This document shows positions 22,317 through 35,400 of a stretch of DNA of 64,000 bases, piece by piece. Below the pieces are notes generated by a model. That model was not told the origin of the DNA. It did no database searches and was given only the letters and a program-made list of their open reading frames with translations. The number at the start of each line of letters is the position of its first letter. Position 1 is the first letter of the stretch. Source of the DNA: Nelumbo lutea (taxonomy: Eukaryota > Streptophyta > Magnoliopsida > Proteales > Nelumbonaceae); the NCBI GenBank assembly GCA_022828595.1, contig JAKGHH010000004.1, positions 51,386,922 through 51,450,921 on the forward strand. The letters run 5' to 3'. The position numbers and the translations under genes are program-made.

Positions 22317-24578
22317 GTATCAATCAAACCTTAATCTTCCCTCCTCTCTGTGTTTTTGTCTGAGTGTGGATCTGGAGGTGGTTTTGGTGTTTTCTTTGAT
22401 TTTAGATCTGTTTTCTTTTTTATGCTTTTCATCCTTAACATTCAATGGATCCATGTTCTGGGTATGCTTGATTTCCTTGAATTCAGGCTTTGTTTTGTTC
22501 TTCTTGATTTCAGTTGTTCTATCAATCCGGATTAGATATCAGATGTATTGCTTTTCTTTCTTTTCTTGTTTTTCTTCCATTCGAGCTTGTGATTGGGACA
22601 CGGCATGGAGATATGAAGTGTCGGATTCAAAGATGATTGCAGAGATTATTATGATGGAAAACCCAAGTGCTTGAAGGAAATCGAGATGATTCTGCACTTT
22701 GTTTTTTCTCATCTAGTGCCAGGCCGTATTTTCAAGGGTCCTGGGTTTTCCTGATAATGCTCCTTTTTGATTCGAATCATTCAGGATGAGTTGTCTTGGT
22801 ATTTTATGGTCGGTACTCTTACTAATTTTTAAGATTCCTCTCGGACTCGGGGTAGCAGAGCTGTATGCTAGCTTGCAAATGTGGTTTGGCTAGTAAAGGT
22901 TCTTTTCAAGTCATTAGCTGCTTTAATTAAGTTCTTGTTTTGAAATTAGGGCCTTTCTTCATGTTTTGGGCATTTCCGAACTCGTCTTCAAAATCTGTTT
23001 AGGTTTTCATTTGAATGTTGGTATTCTTTTACCTTTGATTTCAGTCTCCTGTTTCGATATCCTTTTGAACCCTATCTTGGTTATGGTGTAAGGCTCATTT
23101 TGGGAAGAGTGCAAATACAAATATGTACAGTCAAAACCATGTATTAGTATTCCTAAGCCATGTGGAAACTGAGCCTATGGTTCAAGTTGCTTTCTTGAAA
23201 CATTTCTTCTTCTTTATTCTTTCTGTCTCTTTTGTTTCACCTTTTTTGGAGGCTTTAAGTTCTGTGGACTGAGACTGGCTTCATGAATGTTTTCAAATTT
23301 GATTGAATAGCTGGACCATTAGTTCTCTTTTCTTCAGGAAGATGCATGGCTTAGGATTGTTAAAATAAATGCTTCTGAGAAAGCCTGTAGTAGGACCTAA
23401 TTCCTGATTTCTCGTCTCTTCTTGCTTGAAATTTGGGTTTTTTATTTGGAGGGTAGGTGTTGTAGTTCGGATACGTAGGAAATAATCCATTCTGCCTGTA
23501 TGTTGAATTATTCATCACAATTTGACCCTATTTATTTTTTCTTAAGTATGGGTGCTCCAAAAGAATTTGGAGTTTTACCTGACTGTTTCTTAGGTTCGAT
23601 TAAATGTGTTCCATCCATATATCTATGTTGTGCTGCTAATTTGATTGGTATGGTATGGAAGGTTTTGTATCTTGGCAAGTGCAGGATCTATCATAGATCA
23701 TTTGTTTTTCTTCTTCGATTTTCCTTTGATCTTGATTCTTAGCTACAGATATGGGTTTAGCGATCTTGGAAAATATTTTGTTTTCTTTTAGCTCTAGAAG
23801 TCAATATTCTCTTGTGAGAGGTAAATGTTCCACCCCATGAGTTTAAATAGAGCTGAAATTTTTGTAAAAGAATTAGTGAATGAAATAAATTTTATGAATA
23901 TCTTTGCTTCTTTTGTTTGGTCCAGACTCCAAACATTCTTGATGGTGCAAACTCCTTCAAGCTATTGGTTATTGCCTCATAGATTTTCTAGGTGTCGACT
24001 CCAAGGTTATTCTATTATATTTTCTTTTCTTATTAGATCTATATACTATTAGATTTGGCATTGCCCCTTCCGCTCAGTTTGGAAAGAGTACAAATACAGA
24101 TATGTACAATTGTACAGTGCAAAATAAGGTTTAGAAATACAATATACAAAGTTTTCCGTTTTGTACTGTATATATTTGCATTTGTACACTTCCCAAAATG
24201 AGCCTTCATTATCAAATCTGCATTTCAACATTGTGAGTCTTATCTCTATCAAAAACTTGTTTATATATATATATATATATATTCAAGGTCAAATTTATAT
24301 CAGTGTGAAAGAGTTGGAAGCTATGTTGCCCGAATAGGGTTGGGGCATTAGTAGTGTAAAGTTTCAGGAATGAAGTAACAGTAAAATAAAATTGTGGTGT
24401 TCAACAGTAGACAGACATAGTATAACACCAAGTGTAGCTTTTCGTTTTCATTTTCTCATTTAGAATAACTTGAATGACTTCGATTATGCTTTTTAGTTAT
24501 AAAGTTTTACTTGAGTATGATCAGCTTGGCCAATTGTAGCTTGACCAACATTTTTTTGGCATGTCTTAATGTTATCAG
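22317..24578 (+). other. Malate dehydrogenase 5' UTR (leader) intron, 2262 bp
   Basis: Donor CCAG|GTATCAATC and acceptor TTAATGTTATCAG|GTTGC, preceded by a T-rich tract, place the intron wholly in the leader, 8 nt before the start codon. The intron is T-rich, as plant introns are, and hosts Tourist-like MITEs at 24072-24204 and a one-sided copy near 23091-23150, plus a TA run at 24261-24282. Long leader introns commonly boost plant gene expression; that role here is inference. Confidence 0.65.
24072..24204. mobile_element. Tourist-like MITE, GGCTCAGTTTGGAA family, in the leader intron
   Basis: Left end GCTCAGTTTGGAAAGAGTAC and, inverted from the right, GGCTCATTTTGGGAAGTGTA, with interior ACAAATACA/TGTATTTGT words. 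Relatives are at 29585-29702 and 32207-32296 in introns of the neighbouring gene. Confidence 0.65.
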
Positions 24579-24586
24579 GTTGCAAA

Positions 24587-25828
24587 ATGGCTGCAACAAC
24601 AGCTTCTACCTTTCTTGTTGGATCAGTTTCTCCATACGGTGCCCAGGCATGCATGGATTCAAAACTGAAGCCATTCAACGTGAAATTCAACTCAGGCAAC
24701 TGTCTTAGGAGTTTCAGTGGTCTTAAGGCAGAAGCATCTGTAAGTTGTGAAACGGAGACATCCTTCTTTGGCAGAGAAAGTGTGGCTGCTCTTGGGGATT
24801 CTTTTGTACCAAGAGCTGTAAAACAAAACCAGAGGAGCATCTGTTGTGTTCGGCCTCAAGCTTCATCCTACAAAGTGGCCATTCTTGGAGCGGCTGGTGG
24901 GATTGGTCAACCCCTGTCACTTTTGATCAAGATGTCCCCATTAGTTTCGGCCTTGCATCTTTATGATATTGCAAATGTTAAGGGAGTTGCTGCCGATATC
25001 AGCCACTGCAACACTCCTTCTCAGGTGCTTGATTTTACAGGGGCTTCTGAATTGGCCAATTGTTTGAAAGGTGTAGATGTGGTGGTCATACCTGCTGGAG
25101 TTCCAAGAAAGCCGGGAATGACCCGTGATGATCTCTTCAATATTAATGCCAGCATTGTGAAATCCTTGGTTGAGGCTGTTGCAGATAACTGTCCAGAAGC
25201 TTTCATCCATATCATCAGCAACCCAGTCAATTCTACTGTCCCCATTGCAGCAGAAGTCTTAAAGCAGAAAGGTGTTTATGATCCAAAGAAGTTATTTGGG
25301 GTTACAACACTGGATGTAGTTAGGGCAAACACTTTTGTTGCACAGAAGAAGAACCTGAAGCTTATTGATGTAGATGTCCCGGTTGTTGGGGGACATGCAG
25401 GGATCACCATCCTTCCACTGCTTTCAAAGACGAAGCCATCTGTAAGTTTCACAAACGAAGAAGTGGAGGAGTTGACTGTAAGGATCCAAAATGCTGGGAC
25501 AGAAGTGGTAGAGGCCAAGGCAGGTGCTGGGTCTGCCACACTGTCAATGGCATATGCAGCTGCAAGGTTTGTTGAGTCCTCCCTCCGTGCTCTTGACGGG
25601 GATGCGGACGTCTATGAATGTGCTTTCATCCAGTCAGAGCTGACTGAGCTGCCATTCTTTGCTTCAAGGGTTAAAATGGGAAAGAAAGGGATCGAAGCTG
25701 TGATATCTGCGGACCTGCAGGGACTGACTGAGTATGAGGCGAAGGCTTTGGAGGCACTTAAGCCAGAGTTGAAGGGTAGCATTGAGAAGGGTGTGGCATT
25801 TGCCAACAAGCAACCAGTGGCTGCATGA
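24587..25828 (+). CDS. pNAD-MDH: Plastidial NAD-dependent malate dehydrogenase
   Basis: Catalyses reversible oxidation of malate to oxaloacetate with NAD, in plastids. The 413-residue protein has an N-terminal serine-rich, weakly acidic leader of about 90 residues that fits a chloroplast transit peptide. The Rossmann core begins [19 protein letters not shown] (residues 95-113). Substrate-binding arginines lie in [13 protein letters not shown] (R174, R180), [10 protein letters not shown] is at 211-220, LDVVRA carries D243 and R246, and the catalytic histidine is H270 in VVGGHAG. Length and motifs match the plant plastid NAD form (Arabidopsis plNAD-MDH is about 400 residues); the redox-regulatory extensions of the NADP form are absent. 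The coding region is a single exon. I chose ATG 24587 because an in-frame ATG at 24569 lies before the predicted 3' splice site and 24587 has the context AAAATGGC. The neighbouring alpha-galactosidase gene converges on it. Confidence 0.97.
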   Translation: MAATTASTFLVGSVSPYGAQACMDSKLKPFNVKFNSGNCLRSFSGLKAEASVSCETETSFFGRESVAALGDSFVPRAVKQNQRSICCVRPQASSYKVAILGAAGGIGQPLSLLIKMSPLVSALHLYDIANVKGVAADISHCNTPSQVLDFTGASELANCLKGVDVVVIPAGVPRKPGMTRDDLFNINASIVKSLVEAVADNCPEAFIHIISNPVNSTVPIAAEVLKQKGVYDPKKLFGVTTLDVVRANTFVAQKKNLKLIDVDVPVVGGHAGITILPLLSKTKPSVSFTNEEVEELTVRIQNAGTEVVEAKAGAGSATLSMAYAAARFVESSLRALDGDADVYECAFIQSELTELPFFASRVKMGKKGIEAVISADLQGLTEYEAKALEALKPELKGSIEKGVAFANKQPVAA

Positions 25829-26240
25829 GTTAGTCCGTTGGATCTACCTTACATCATTACTATCCAGTGTTAGAATAGAATAACAAGATGGAGGGAAAAT
25901 TGCTGCAGTTTATCCATTGTGCCGGTGAAGCTGCAGTGTTCTATCCATTCTGTGTATGCTGTGAAAGTGTCTTAGTGGGTCTTTTTACAAGGGGGAAGGG
26001 GTTGGAAATAGAAATTTTGTAGGTCTCAAGAGTCAGAGAGAGATAGATAGATGTGGTTCAGTTCAGGTGGAGAGCAGCAGAAAGCTGTCATGTGATAGAA
26101 ATCTGTGATACACACTCTCATGGTGGTAGTCCGGAAATAAAACTGCAGTTGACTTACAGGAGAGAAGAAACCTGCATTTGCATTGATCTACCAAATTTCC
26201 CGTTTTATTTTCTGTTGGAAATGCTTGTTTTGCTGTTTAC
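25829..26240 (+). other. Malate dehydrogenase 3' UTR with poly(A) signal
   Basis: Non-coding sequence follows the TGA stop. AATAAA occurs at 26136-26141, about 310 nt after the stop, and is the likely polyadenylation signal. The end is approximate. Confidence 0.55.
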
Positions 26241-27651
26241 TGTTGGAACTTAAAACATTGATGGGAGTGGTGTGTTCTGGTCGTCCGGCTCGCAGTCACG
26301 GGCTCTTAAACCCAAAGCACATAAATTTGTGGTCATGGTGCTTTTGACAGGTTTGTCTGTCGTTTTTCTGGGGTTCGAGGATAGGCTTTTAGCATCTCTA
26401 TGCACTGCAGAAGAAAAGCGTTGGAACACTATGCAGTTGCTACGTAGACTTTTTACAGCCCTGCCCAACACCGAATGGCCCATGGTTGAATTCACCTGTA
26501 ACCAACCAGCTGAACCCACCCCAGCCCGATCCGATTAAATGAAAATGAGAAACCTAGCCCCTCGCAACCTTTTTTTTTTAATTGTCTGATAACTGAGCCC
26601 GTTGCAACCTGGGTTTATCATAATCAACCCATCTCACCTTGCCCACCCAACCCAAGTCACCTTGCCGTTCATTGCCTTCTCTCACTTTAACTACCTCATT
26701 CGGTCATTCTCAAGTTCTTTGGCTAGCGAGAAAGACAAACAATTTGCCTCTTATATGATTGAACTTTTGGACCCCTGATTCTAAAAAGTTCTTTTCTTCC
26801 CATTTCATTGCATTTTTCTTGATACATGATTCTTCATTTTCAGTTTCAGGTTGTTTGTTATTTAATTGTGCCAGCTCAATACAGGTTTCTCGGCACGCGA
26901 TGCACTTTTGTATTCATACGTGCGAATGATCGGGATTTGCTCCATAGGATAAGCCTCATACCCACCTTGTAGCATCTTCACATGAATGAAAACATATAAA
27001 TATGGGAGATATTTCTTATGGCTGCAACGTATGACTTGATGCCTTCTATCACTCCTCGTCGAGCAAACCCACCACCACGAATAGGACTACCTGACAGAAG
27101 AGCTACCTAAACCAGACTACCACGAAAAGGGCTACCAGCACAACACCTCCGGTCCTGGTTTAGTTTTCTTCCATGTCTGGGGGCCTACTTGCACGCGTGA
27201 CTACCGATGTGCTTTCCTCTTCATGTATGGTTATTCCCAGTTTCCTATTCATAAATCATAATACACCACGATTCATTGTTAAGACGGGCCTTCTCCTTGT
27301 GAAAGCCCACATCTTTTGCACTGAGAACTGGCTTCCTATCTCATCAACACAACTTTAATGGGAAACTGGCTTCCTTAAGGCTATGTTTCTCTCTTATTTT
27401 CTATCAAACCTAACACAGCTTAAGGGTTTCGGTTGTACTAGTTTTTCTTGGCTCTACCCTTATAATAAGCACAGGCTTGATTACTGTTCCCACACTATGT
27501 GCTCATTGGGTATGGGCCTCAGCACCTGGGTTCGTTCATCTTACAAGATTGGAATTGGGCCACATTTGCCCTCACTATATATATGGTCTCTGCCAGCACC
27601 CAGGGCATCGTTTAGGGTCATAATAGATCATAAGAGTAAATGGGTTTTGCC
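26241..27651. other. Intergenic DNA between the two convergent genes
   Basis: No convincing gene or terminal repeat. Short frames here lack family motifs. A stretch near 27040-27140 is rich in ACCACCACGA and GGGCTACC words but was not recognised. Confidence 0.45.
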
Positions 27652-27891
27652 CAAGGTTCAAAATATCGATACGCCGGTAGGGGCGTACCAGGCTATATCA
27701 GTACTTGCTTTTATACTTTTTATTTATTTTTTATTTTTTTAAAACCAGTTCAGGGCGGCCGGTTTAAGGCTCCTCCATCCCCTGAACTGGTCAGAACCCC
27801 GATACACCCTCTGTAGGGGTGTATCGGGGAGCTTCCGAAATGATACATATTGATCAATACGGGCCGATACGTGTCGATACTTTGAACCTTG
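27652..27891. mobile_element. MITE of the CAAGGTT(T/C)AAA-TATCGATA family, copy 2, perfect TSD
   Basis: 240 bp with TIRs CAAGGTTCAAAATATCGATA and, inverted, CAAGGTTCAAAGTATCGACA. The 8-bp duplication GTTTTGCC is exact (27644-27651 and 27892-27899), pointing to a hAT-type origin. The interior has GGGGTGTATCGGGG-like palindromic words. Confidence 0.9.
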
Positions 27892-28108
27892 GTTTTGCCC
27901 AAACCTAGCCAATCTATAGGTTCGGTTTTATTCCTCTGATCACGCCAGAATTGTTGCCCAAACCCACCACAATTAATCTTGAGTTGCTTTCAGGAGGGGA
28001 CTGGACAGAGTTCAAACTTCATTTTAAGCCATGAAACATGAGTCTTGGTACCAGTATCACAAAATGCATCCTTGAGTTATCAATGTTGCATCCCGGCATG
28101 GGTGCATG

Positions 28109-28343
28109 CAAGGTTTAAAGTATCGATACATACGCTCCGTATTAGGTGTATTGTATTGTATCTTTAGATGGCCAATACACATGTTTACAGGTGTTTTCGG
28201 GGACCCATTTTTTTATTAAATATATATAAAATTATACTTAAAACTGAAATTTGAAAAAAAAACTAAGAAGACAAAAATTGCATCAGTTAAATACTGATAC
28301 ACTTCTACCGATACAAAGAGGTGTACGGATGCTTTGAACGATG
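28109..28343. mobile_element. MITE of the CAAGGTT(T/C)AAA-TATCGATA family, copy 3
   Basis: 235 bp, left end CAAGGTTTAAAGTATCGATA, right end, inverted, CATCGTTCAAAGCATCCGTA. Flanking 8-mers GGTGCATG and GATGCATG match at 7 of 8. Confidence 0.85.
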
Positions 28344-28454
28344 GATGCATGTTAAATATTGACATGCAGTAACATTGTTGCTCCATTGTTTTTTCTGCAT
28401 TAATTCATATTAGACAATCTCTGTTGGAGAACAACTCAAAATTGAGAGTTATTG

Positions 28455-28790
28455 ATTTATCATCATCATCATTATTTAAGCCTTCTTCCAACCATATGGG
28501 ATAGACTACATGAATCCTGTTTCCTTTCTATTCAGTTCCATATCCATTGTTAAATTATGTACACTTAAATAATTTCTCATTACTTCCACCGAGTCCTTTT
28601 GGTTCCTTACAAAAAAGTCCTTTTGGTTCCACCGAGTCATCATCATCATTATTTAAGCCTTCTAGCTCCTTCAACTTGTTACACACCACTTTTTCCAAAC
28701 AAGTTCTGTAGATGGTCTTCTATGAACACGACTACACAATTCCAATAAACTTTCTCTCATTTTATAACCTATTGGATCTATTCCAAGATT
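28455..28790 (-). mobile_element. RTE-type LINE 3' tail fragment
   Basis: On the minus strand a short C-terminal piece reads like the end of plant RTE-clade LINEs (NLTMDMELNRKETG) and is followed by GAAGAAGGCTTAAATAATGATGATGATG, whose repeated ATGATG tail is typical. The tail motif occurs twice (28455-28485 and 28637-28660), so the fragment contains a duplication. Confidence 0.5.
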
Positions 28791-28799
28791 CCTTTGCAT

Positions 28800-29412
28800 G
28801 ATGATATCATTTGTTTACTGTTATTGACACCATCATTTATTCATTTTTTTCGTAACAAATATTCCCCATTCCATATTTGAATTGCTACAACTACTAAGCT
28901 TATTCTCCAATTGAATATTATTTGTTAAGCTGTTTTGGAGCTAAAATCTAGAATATAGATGGCATGTCCATGCATAAATATGATCATTGTTGTATATGCA
29001 ATGGAGGTATACATTATTTTTGCAAACTCATTTATAATGAAGAAGAGAACATCTGAATAACACAAAACCCACAGTTTCTCTTATCTTACATTATTTTATT
29101 TGCTATGAAATATTTTACCACTCTGGATAGGATTTTTTTTTCAGCATTCTTGCTGCTATTCTGGGGCAACACTAAAAATAGTTCATGAAATTGATATGTT
29201 ATATATATTCCATAAAAATGTGATATGATCAGATAAGCTGCATATCCCCTCTTTTATTTTATTTTATTTATTATTTATTTTTCCTTTTTTGGAGGTCAGA
29301 GACATCCAAAATTTGTTATTAGGCGCCCACCTTTGCATCAGATTGCTAAACCATCACCTTGACAAATGTGCATCAATGGATGTGCTCAAAGCATGAGTAG
29401 AACACTTTCTTC
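28800..29412. other. 3' flank of the alpha-galactosidase gene
   Basis: AT-rich non-coding DNA. On the minus strand several AATAAA signals lie at plus 29252-29283 (TTTTATTTTATTTTATTTATT), about 130-160 nt after the stop codon at 29413-29415, and are the probable poly(A) signals. Confidence 0.55.
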
Positions 29413-32400
29413 CTAATGGCGCACTCCACTTGGTGATAGGACATACATTTCACAGCCATGAGACTCAACCTCTGCAGAAATTTTCCCTTGAACTGAAGTC
29501 TCAGTTTTATGCTGCATAAGACATACAAAACCAAAGGGTCAGGGCATACCATGATCAAATGGGTAGGTCTAGATCTGTTCATAAAGCTCAGTTTTGAAGG
29601 AGTATAAATACAAATACGTAGAGTGCAAAATCTTGTATTTTGTATTTTTTTTATGTATTTGTATTGTACAAATTTGTATTTGACCTCCTTCCAAACTGAG
29701 CCTAAGAAGAGATAATTTAGGAATCTCACCTTCCACAAACTGCGAACATCTACAATAGTTGATGAACTAAGGCCAATATCAGACCAAAATACAGTAAGTT
29801 CTGCTTTTATAGGCCCTCTATTCCATAATATCACTGCCACCCTGTTACCACTAAGAGGACCTGCCCAAACCTGCAAATTTCCAAGGGTGATTGGTCTTGG
29901 CAATGGAATTTTCTGTACACAGAGACAGAATAAGAAATTCATAGATTTAGCTTAGTGCGTGGATAAATCTGGTCTTGCATTGGGTTTGACAATAAGATAT
30001 GTCCCTTTTGGACCTTTATGGGGCTTTGCCTTAGATGCTTCTGTCCAATGATGAGCTTGAATTTAATCCAAGTAAGCCTGGATAAATGTAATATGAGTCG
30101 GGTTTCCTCTGTATAGATTTGAGGGGTAAGGCCTTACGTCCCCCCTCCAAGGTTTTTCTTGATTATGAATAAATTTGCGGTGGCCATCCTTCCACTGGAA
30201 GTAAATTTTGGGGTTTAAAAAAAAGTAAAAGAAAAGGACAGCCTTACCTCTGCACATACAGGGAGGCTGTTCCCAATATTTGAACCTTGGTCATCCAGGT
30301 CGCAATGGAACAAGCTAACTGTTGTGACAAGGCCCACCCTCCGAGTTAGGATAAATGTAATAGTAAGGGTGTCAATGGACCGGTTTTAGATTGGGCCCTG
30401 CCAAACCAAAATCAATTTGGATGGGTTGGACAGACCAGCAAGGCATATTAAATTGGACCAGTCTAGACTTAATGTTCCAAAGTGTTTATTGGATTGGATT
30501 GAACCTGGTCCATTAACAATGAATTTATATTGGATTTGGTTGGATTGAGCCAATTTCTGGTCCATAGATAGAAGATAAGAATATAGGTGTCAATGGACCA
30601 GGTTTGGGTTAGAACCAATCTAAATTAAAACAACTTTGAACAGATTGGACGGTCCAAAATATCATTGGATTGGATTGGACATGGTACATTTGTAATGAGC
30701 TCACAGTTTCCCCATTCTACATAGCTATTGAAGTAGCATGGGAAGAAAAAAAGTAATGTAAAAGTTACCTCCAACTCTCCATCCTTCTTAACCTTTTTCC
30801 CTTGAACTCCAAGTTTATCTGTTCAAACCAGTTTCTTATAAGATAAATCCACCTCAATAATTTAATGTGGGTGTGTGGATTCAGTTCATTCAAGAATTTG
30901 CTAAACAATACCTTGATTTACATCAATAACTTCTTTGTTGCTAAGAATTTCAAAGGTTGCATTGTCCATGGATCGGATGTCACATCCAATCAACAATGGA
31001 GCCTGTACATGTATAGCAAGTTAGCAACAGATGATACTAACTGGACCATCATCTGCAGAGAGATTAACAGAACTATTCATGTATAGAAAACAATAAAAGC
31101 CTAAAGGGGTACCTTAATTAGTGCCCATATGCTGAAGTGTGACCGGTATTCCTCTGTGGTCATGCCACCATTTCCTACTTCAAGCATGTCAGGATCTGAT
31201 CCAAAGCAGCTCACCAAGTGAGATATCTTGGAGTTCTTCACAGCAATTTAAGAAAAAAATTGTACACAATTGAGCTAACTTTACCATTCCAACCACCAGG
31301 TCCAGCATAAGATGCCCACTTATCATTTAGATCTGCACGAGTTGCCATACTGACCATAGAAGTAACATCAGCTTCTTGCAACAGGGAAATAAACTTGACC
31401 ATGTAAAATGCATTTCAGTAAGGAGGGTAGCTTTGGATTTATGGAATCACGAGGCTTCCTTTTGGAAAGAGAAACATAGATACCCTAAATTGCATATCTC
31501 ATAGGTATTTTTCTTTCATCTCCTAAGATGGGGGGTGTAGGTTTATTGTCTAAAAACATTGGTTTGAAATGCCTTTTTGCCAATGCTACTCCAATAAAGC
31601 CATCAGGGCAGCATAGCTAGAGATTCATTTTACAAAGATATATGGGTATATCATAAATTTTACCTTCCCCAACTATCCACAATATCATCTGTTGTTCTCC
31701 AACTATTTCCTAGACCAGGTGCCCATGTTGCAGGGTCTTCCTCTCCCCTGGAATCACAAACCCAGTAAAGTTAATGAAAACAGAATTGTAGATATTGACA
31801 AGTTAAAAATCCAAAACAAAGACAGAATTTTCTTTATATTCAATTGTTTAGAGTTTAGACTGTTTGCAATGAGGACTGAATTATGTCTTTTTAAGTGAAC
31901 TTATCTGTAAGTGCACTAGTTGCATGGGCTTATATGATAATTTCAGAAGTGACAGTTTTGAGCATATTCTTATTCCAAAAGCTTTAAGTTGTAGCATTAT
32001 ATGAGTTTTATTTCCATGATGTTCTTCTGTACTTGGTGCTTGCACAAGCAAGATTCCTTTATGAATGAAATAGATCAGATGGACAAAATTTTCCAGTGAA
32101 ACCTTGAATTTTTTTATACATACATTATTCCTACTAAACAGAATCACGAAGAGGTTTTATCATGGTTACCAATTGATGAGAATGAATTCTAATTTGGTTT
32201 TCCTTAGGTTCAGATTGGAAGGAGTGAAAATACAAATACGAAGAGTGCAAAGCCTTGTATTATTTTGTATGAATTTGCACTCTTTCCAAACTGAGATTTT
32301 CAGACTTGAAAATTTACCTACCATTCACACAGCGAGAAAAATATAGGCCTTCCTGTCTCCAGTAATGCTTTACTCATCTTAGGGAACCTATTTCACATAA

Positions 32401-35400
32401 TAAGAAAACAGTCCAAGAGTAAATAGAAAGACTGGTTCTTTGAATAACTGATGAAGGGTGACTGAACTTGAATGGACAGATAACAACATTGATCACTATC
32501 ACACTGTTGGTTACCTCTCCCTTGGGCTTGTACCACTGTTATCACAGTTATCATATTTCAAATAGTCAACTCCCTACATGAAAAGAGTTAAAAGCAGAAG
32601 GTAAATTAATCACTTCTAGATGGATTTCATCTGAGGCATTATAACTAATCTCAGAAGCAATCTTTACATAAAAACAGTCAAGCATACCCATGATGCAAAT
32701 GTTTTTGCATCTTGTTCTTCATATCCCAGTGATCCAGGCATTGACTGACTGCAAGTAGTAGTCCTGAAAAAATATAAAACGAAATGCTCAACTCCTTGAA
32801 AAACATGAGTCCATTACGAATGGACCAAGTCCAATCCGATCCGATCCGATGAATACTTTGGACCATTTTGGACCAGTCCAATTCAATGTTTGGACCGCCC
32901 AATCTGATTTGCCCTATAACAGGCAATGTGATTTGAATCTAAGCAGTTGATACTGAAAGCTGGTTTAAGCACAAGAATGATACCCAGCATTTGAATAAAG
33001 TCCAAACTTTAGCCCTTTTTTATGGACGTAATCTGCTAAAGCCTTTATGCCTGAGGGAAATGTTGAAGCTTTAGGAACCAGATTCCCCTGCCAAAATCCA
33101 AATTTCCAACACAAATTGACATAAATTGCAAAGAAAATCCAACAATGAAAAAGGACTTAATGTTGATGCATCATGGACATTTGAAAATCTTGCCATGTAA
33201 TGAAATAAATTAGACATTCTGTTCATCAAGCCAACAATGAAAAAGGACTTAGGACTTAACCGAATTGCAGCCTCACATCTCTATTATGAATTGAGAGATT
33301 CACCGCAGATAGAGAGTGGGTAGGAAAAGTGAGTAGGAAATCTGGTTCCAAGTAAAGTAATATGCCTCTGGGTTCCAAGTAATATGCCTATGCTCTTCCG
33401 GGCCTGTTTGTTTTTCCGGAATCTACTTTCCCAAGTAAGCAATTTATCCATGCTCTTTTTTGTTGAATTTACTTGGATAAATTTATCTTGTGGGGGCATT
33501 TTTGACCATTTCAGTTTCCACGAAAAAAATTTAGCTGTGGATCTCATATGTTTCTAAAATAAGAACATGGGTAAGTTGATCAATGGGATTCCTTCAAAAT
33601 ACCAAAAGCAAACTGGGCTTGGATGTATTCCTTGGTAAGTGAAGAGAATAAAAGAACAGTGGAAAGAAATTAAAGAAAACGGCATAGAGAGTAAGTGTAC
33701 CATAGAATCTCTATTGAGTTCAGCCCAGCAATCATCTGATGCAATCAACAGAGGAAGAAAAAAAAAAAAAAAAAAAGGACAACTAAACGTTAGCATCACT
33801 GAATTATTGATCACCATGAAAAGATAATAGTCTAGAAGGCATAATTTGATACCGTACCGATATTTATATATTCAAATCCCACTTTTGAAAGCCCAGTTGA
33901 GACCATGGCATCCGCTGTAGAACCAGTTTGAATGAATTCATGAATAAAGTTAAATAAATGCAGTAGAAATTTATCTCTTTCTATTATTTTTAGAAAAGAA
34001 AATAAGAAGAAAACTGTACTGTAGTTATTCTTTTTATATATGGGTAAAATTACCTGTTTCTCTAATCAATTTTTCATCAACATCACAATGGAAGTGGTTC
34101 CAGGTGTTCCATCTGATGACCAAAACCACACAAATTAGTTGGAAATGCTAAGAAGAACACCCTTCCCTCCCTCCCCAGGGAAAAAAAAACAGAAAAATTA
34201 ATGAGATTTATATTAATAGAATTTTAAATTATGGCAAAATCTATGGTGCATGAACTGCATGATGAAACTAGTGATAAAACCATGCTGCACAGTTGATATC
34301 TTTAACGTTGATTAAAGTATTGATGATAAATACATTTTGTAAATAACAATTAATGAAAAGTATGTAAACCATATGATGTCTTTAACGTGATTGATTGGAA
34401 TCTTAATTTAATGTATCATAATTGCACTTTTTAAATTATTTGTCTAATTCCTTAATGGAAGTATTCAGCTCAGCTTGTGAGTGGGAGCTGCTTGGGTTGC
34501 CATTAATGGAAGTGTTCAGCTCAACTTGACTACTATCATCATTTACAGTTGCAGCCCAACTTTTCAATAAAAAAATTGGGTACAATTACTAGAGCCTGAC
34601 CTTCACATATATGGATCAACTTTTCTCAATTATGAGTAATTAATCGTAAAGAGGACCCACACTTCACAACCCGTTTCACATTCATTAATGAACCCAACTG
34701 CATCAACTGTAATATGTGATTGGAACCGATGCAATATTTTCCCACCATTCAGTTGGGCACATCGATCCCAACTTTGATTTAAGTCCAACTGTGTGTTTGT
34801 TCCCTGGTATCTTTAGTCACAATGTTTGAATTTAATTTGTATTAATATAAATATATGGGGGGTGTAAATAAGAAAGCTGCAAATTTTGATATCTTTTTAT
34901 TTTTTTTTGCTTCGAGTTATATTTTGTTTTTCTTTAAATTTTAGTTTATTTCATCTGCACCGCAAATAAATGAAATAAAATAAAACCTATAACCAAATTA
35001 AACCGAAATTTGTACTCTACTCATTTATACTTTCATACTTTTGCATCAATATAAATGAACTTCCACTAACTAACAAGGCCTAAACCATTGCAATAGTTCA
35101 TAATGCTGCATTTGGAAATGATGCAAATAGAGTGTAAATCTCAGTTCAACATAAATTTACATTCTAGTTTAATTTTGCCTGAAAACACATTTTCTAATGT
35201 ATATTTACATCGATAATGAGATGTAAAAGTACATAAAAAAAATTTGCATTTAAGTAGGTTTTTGATAGAAAAAGACATATTTTATTGAAATTCGCATTTA
35301 CATCCATTACAAATAAAAGTTTGTTTGGTAAGGAGATAATTTTGTCAACCCAACTTTGTAATTTAAATCAACCGTTTTATACTCTATATATTTACATTCA

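Noticed and set aside
22147..22674. A 175-codon open frame across the GA tract upstream of malate dehydrogenase
   Set aside because: It starts without ATG, runs through the predicted leader exon, its splice donor and T-rich intron, and shows no family motif. It is a frame through UTR and intron.
24493..24840. Open frames antisense to the malate dehydrogenase coding region
   Set aside because: These and several others on the minus strand within 24587-25828 are codon-usage shadows with no recognisable domain.
29373..29942. A 189-codon minus-strand frame
   Set aside because: It is alpha-galactosidase exon 14 read through into the following intron. The real last exon (29413-29511) is in a different frame after splicing.
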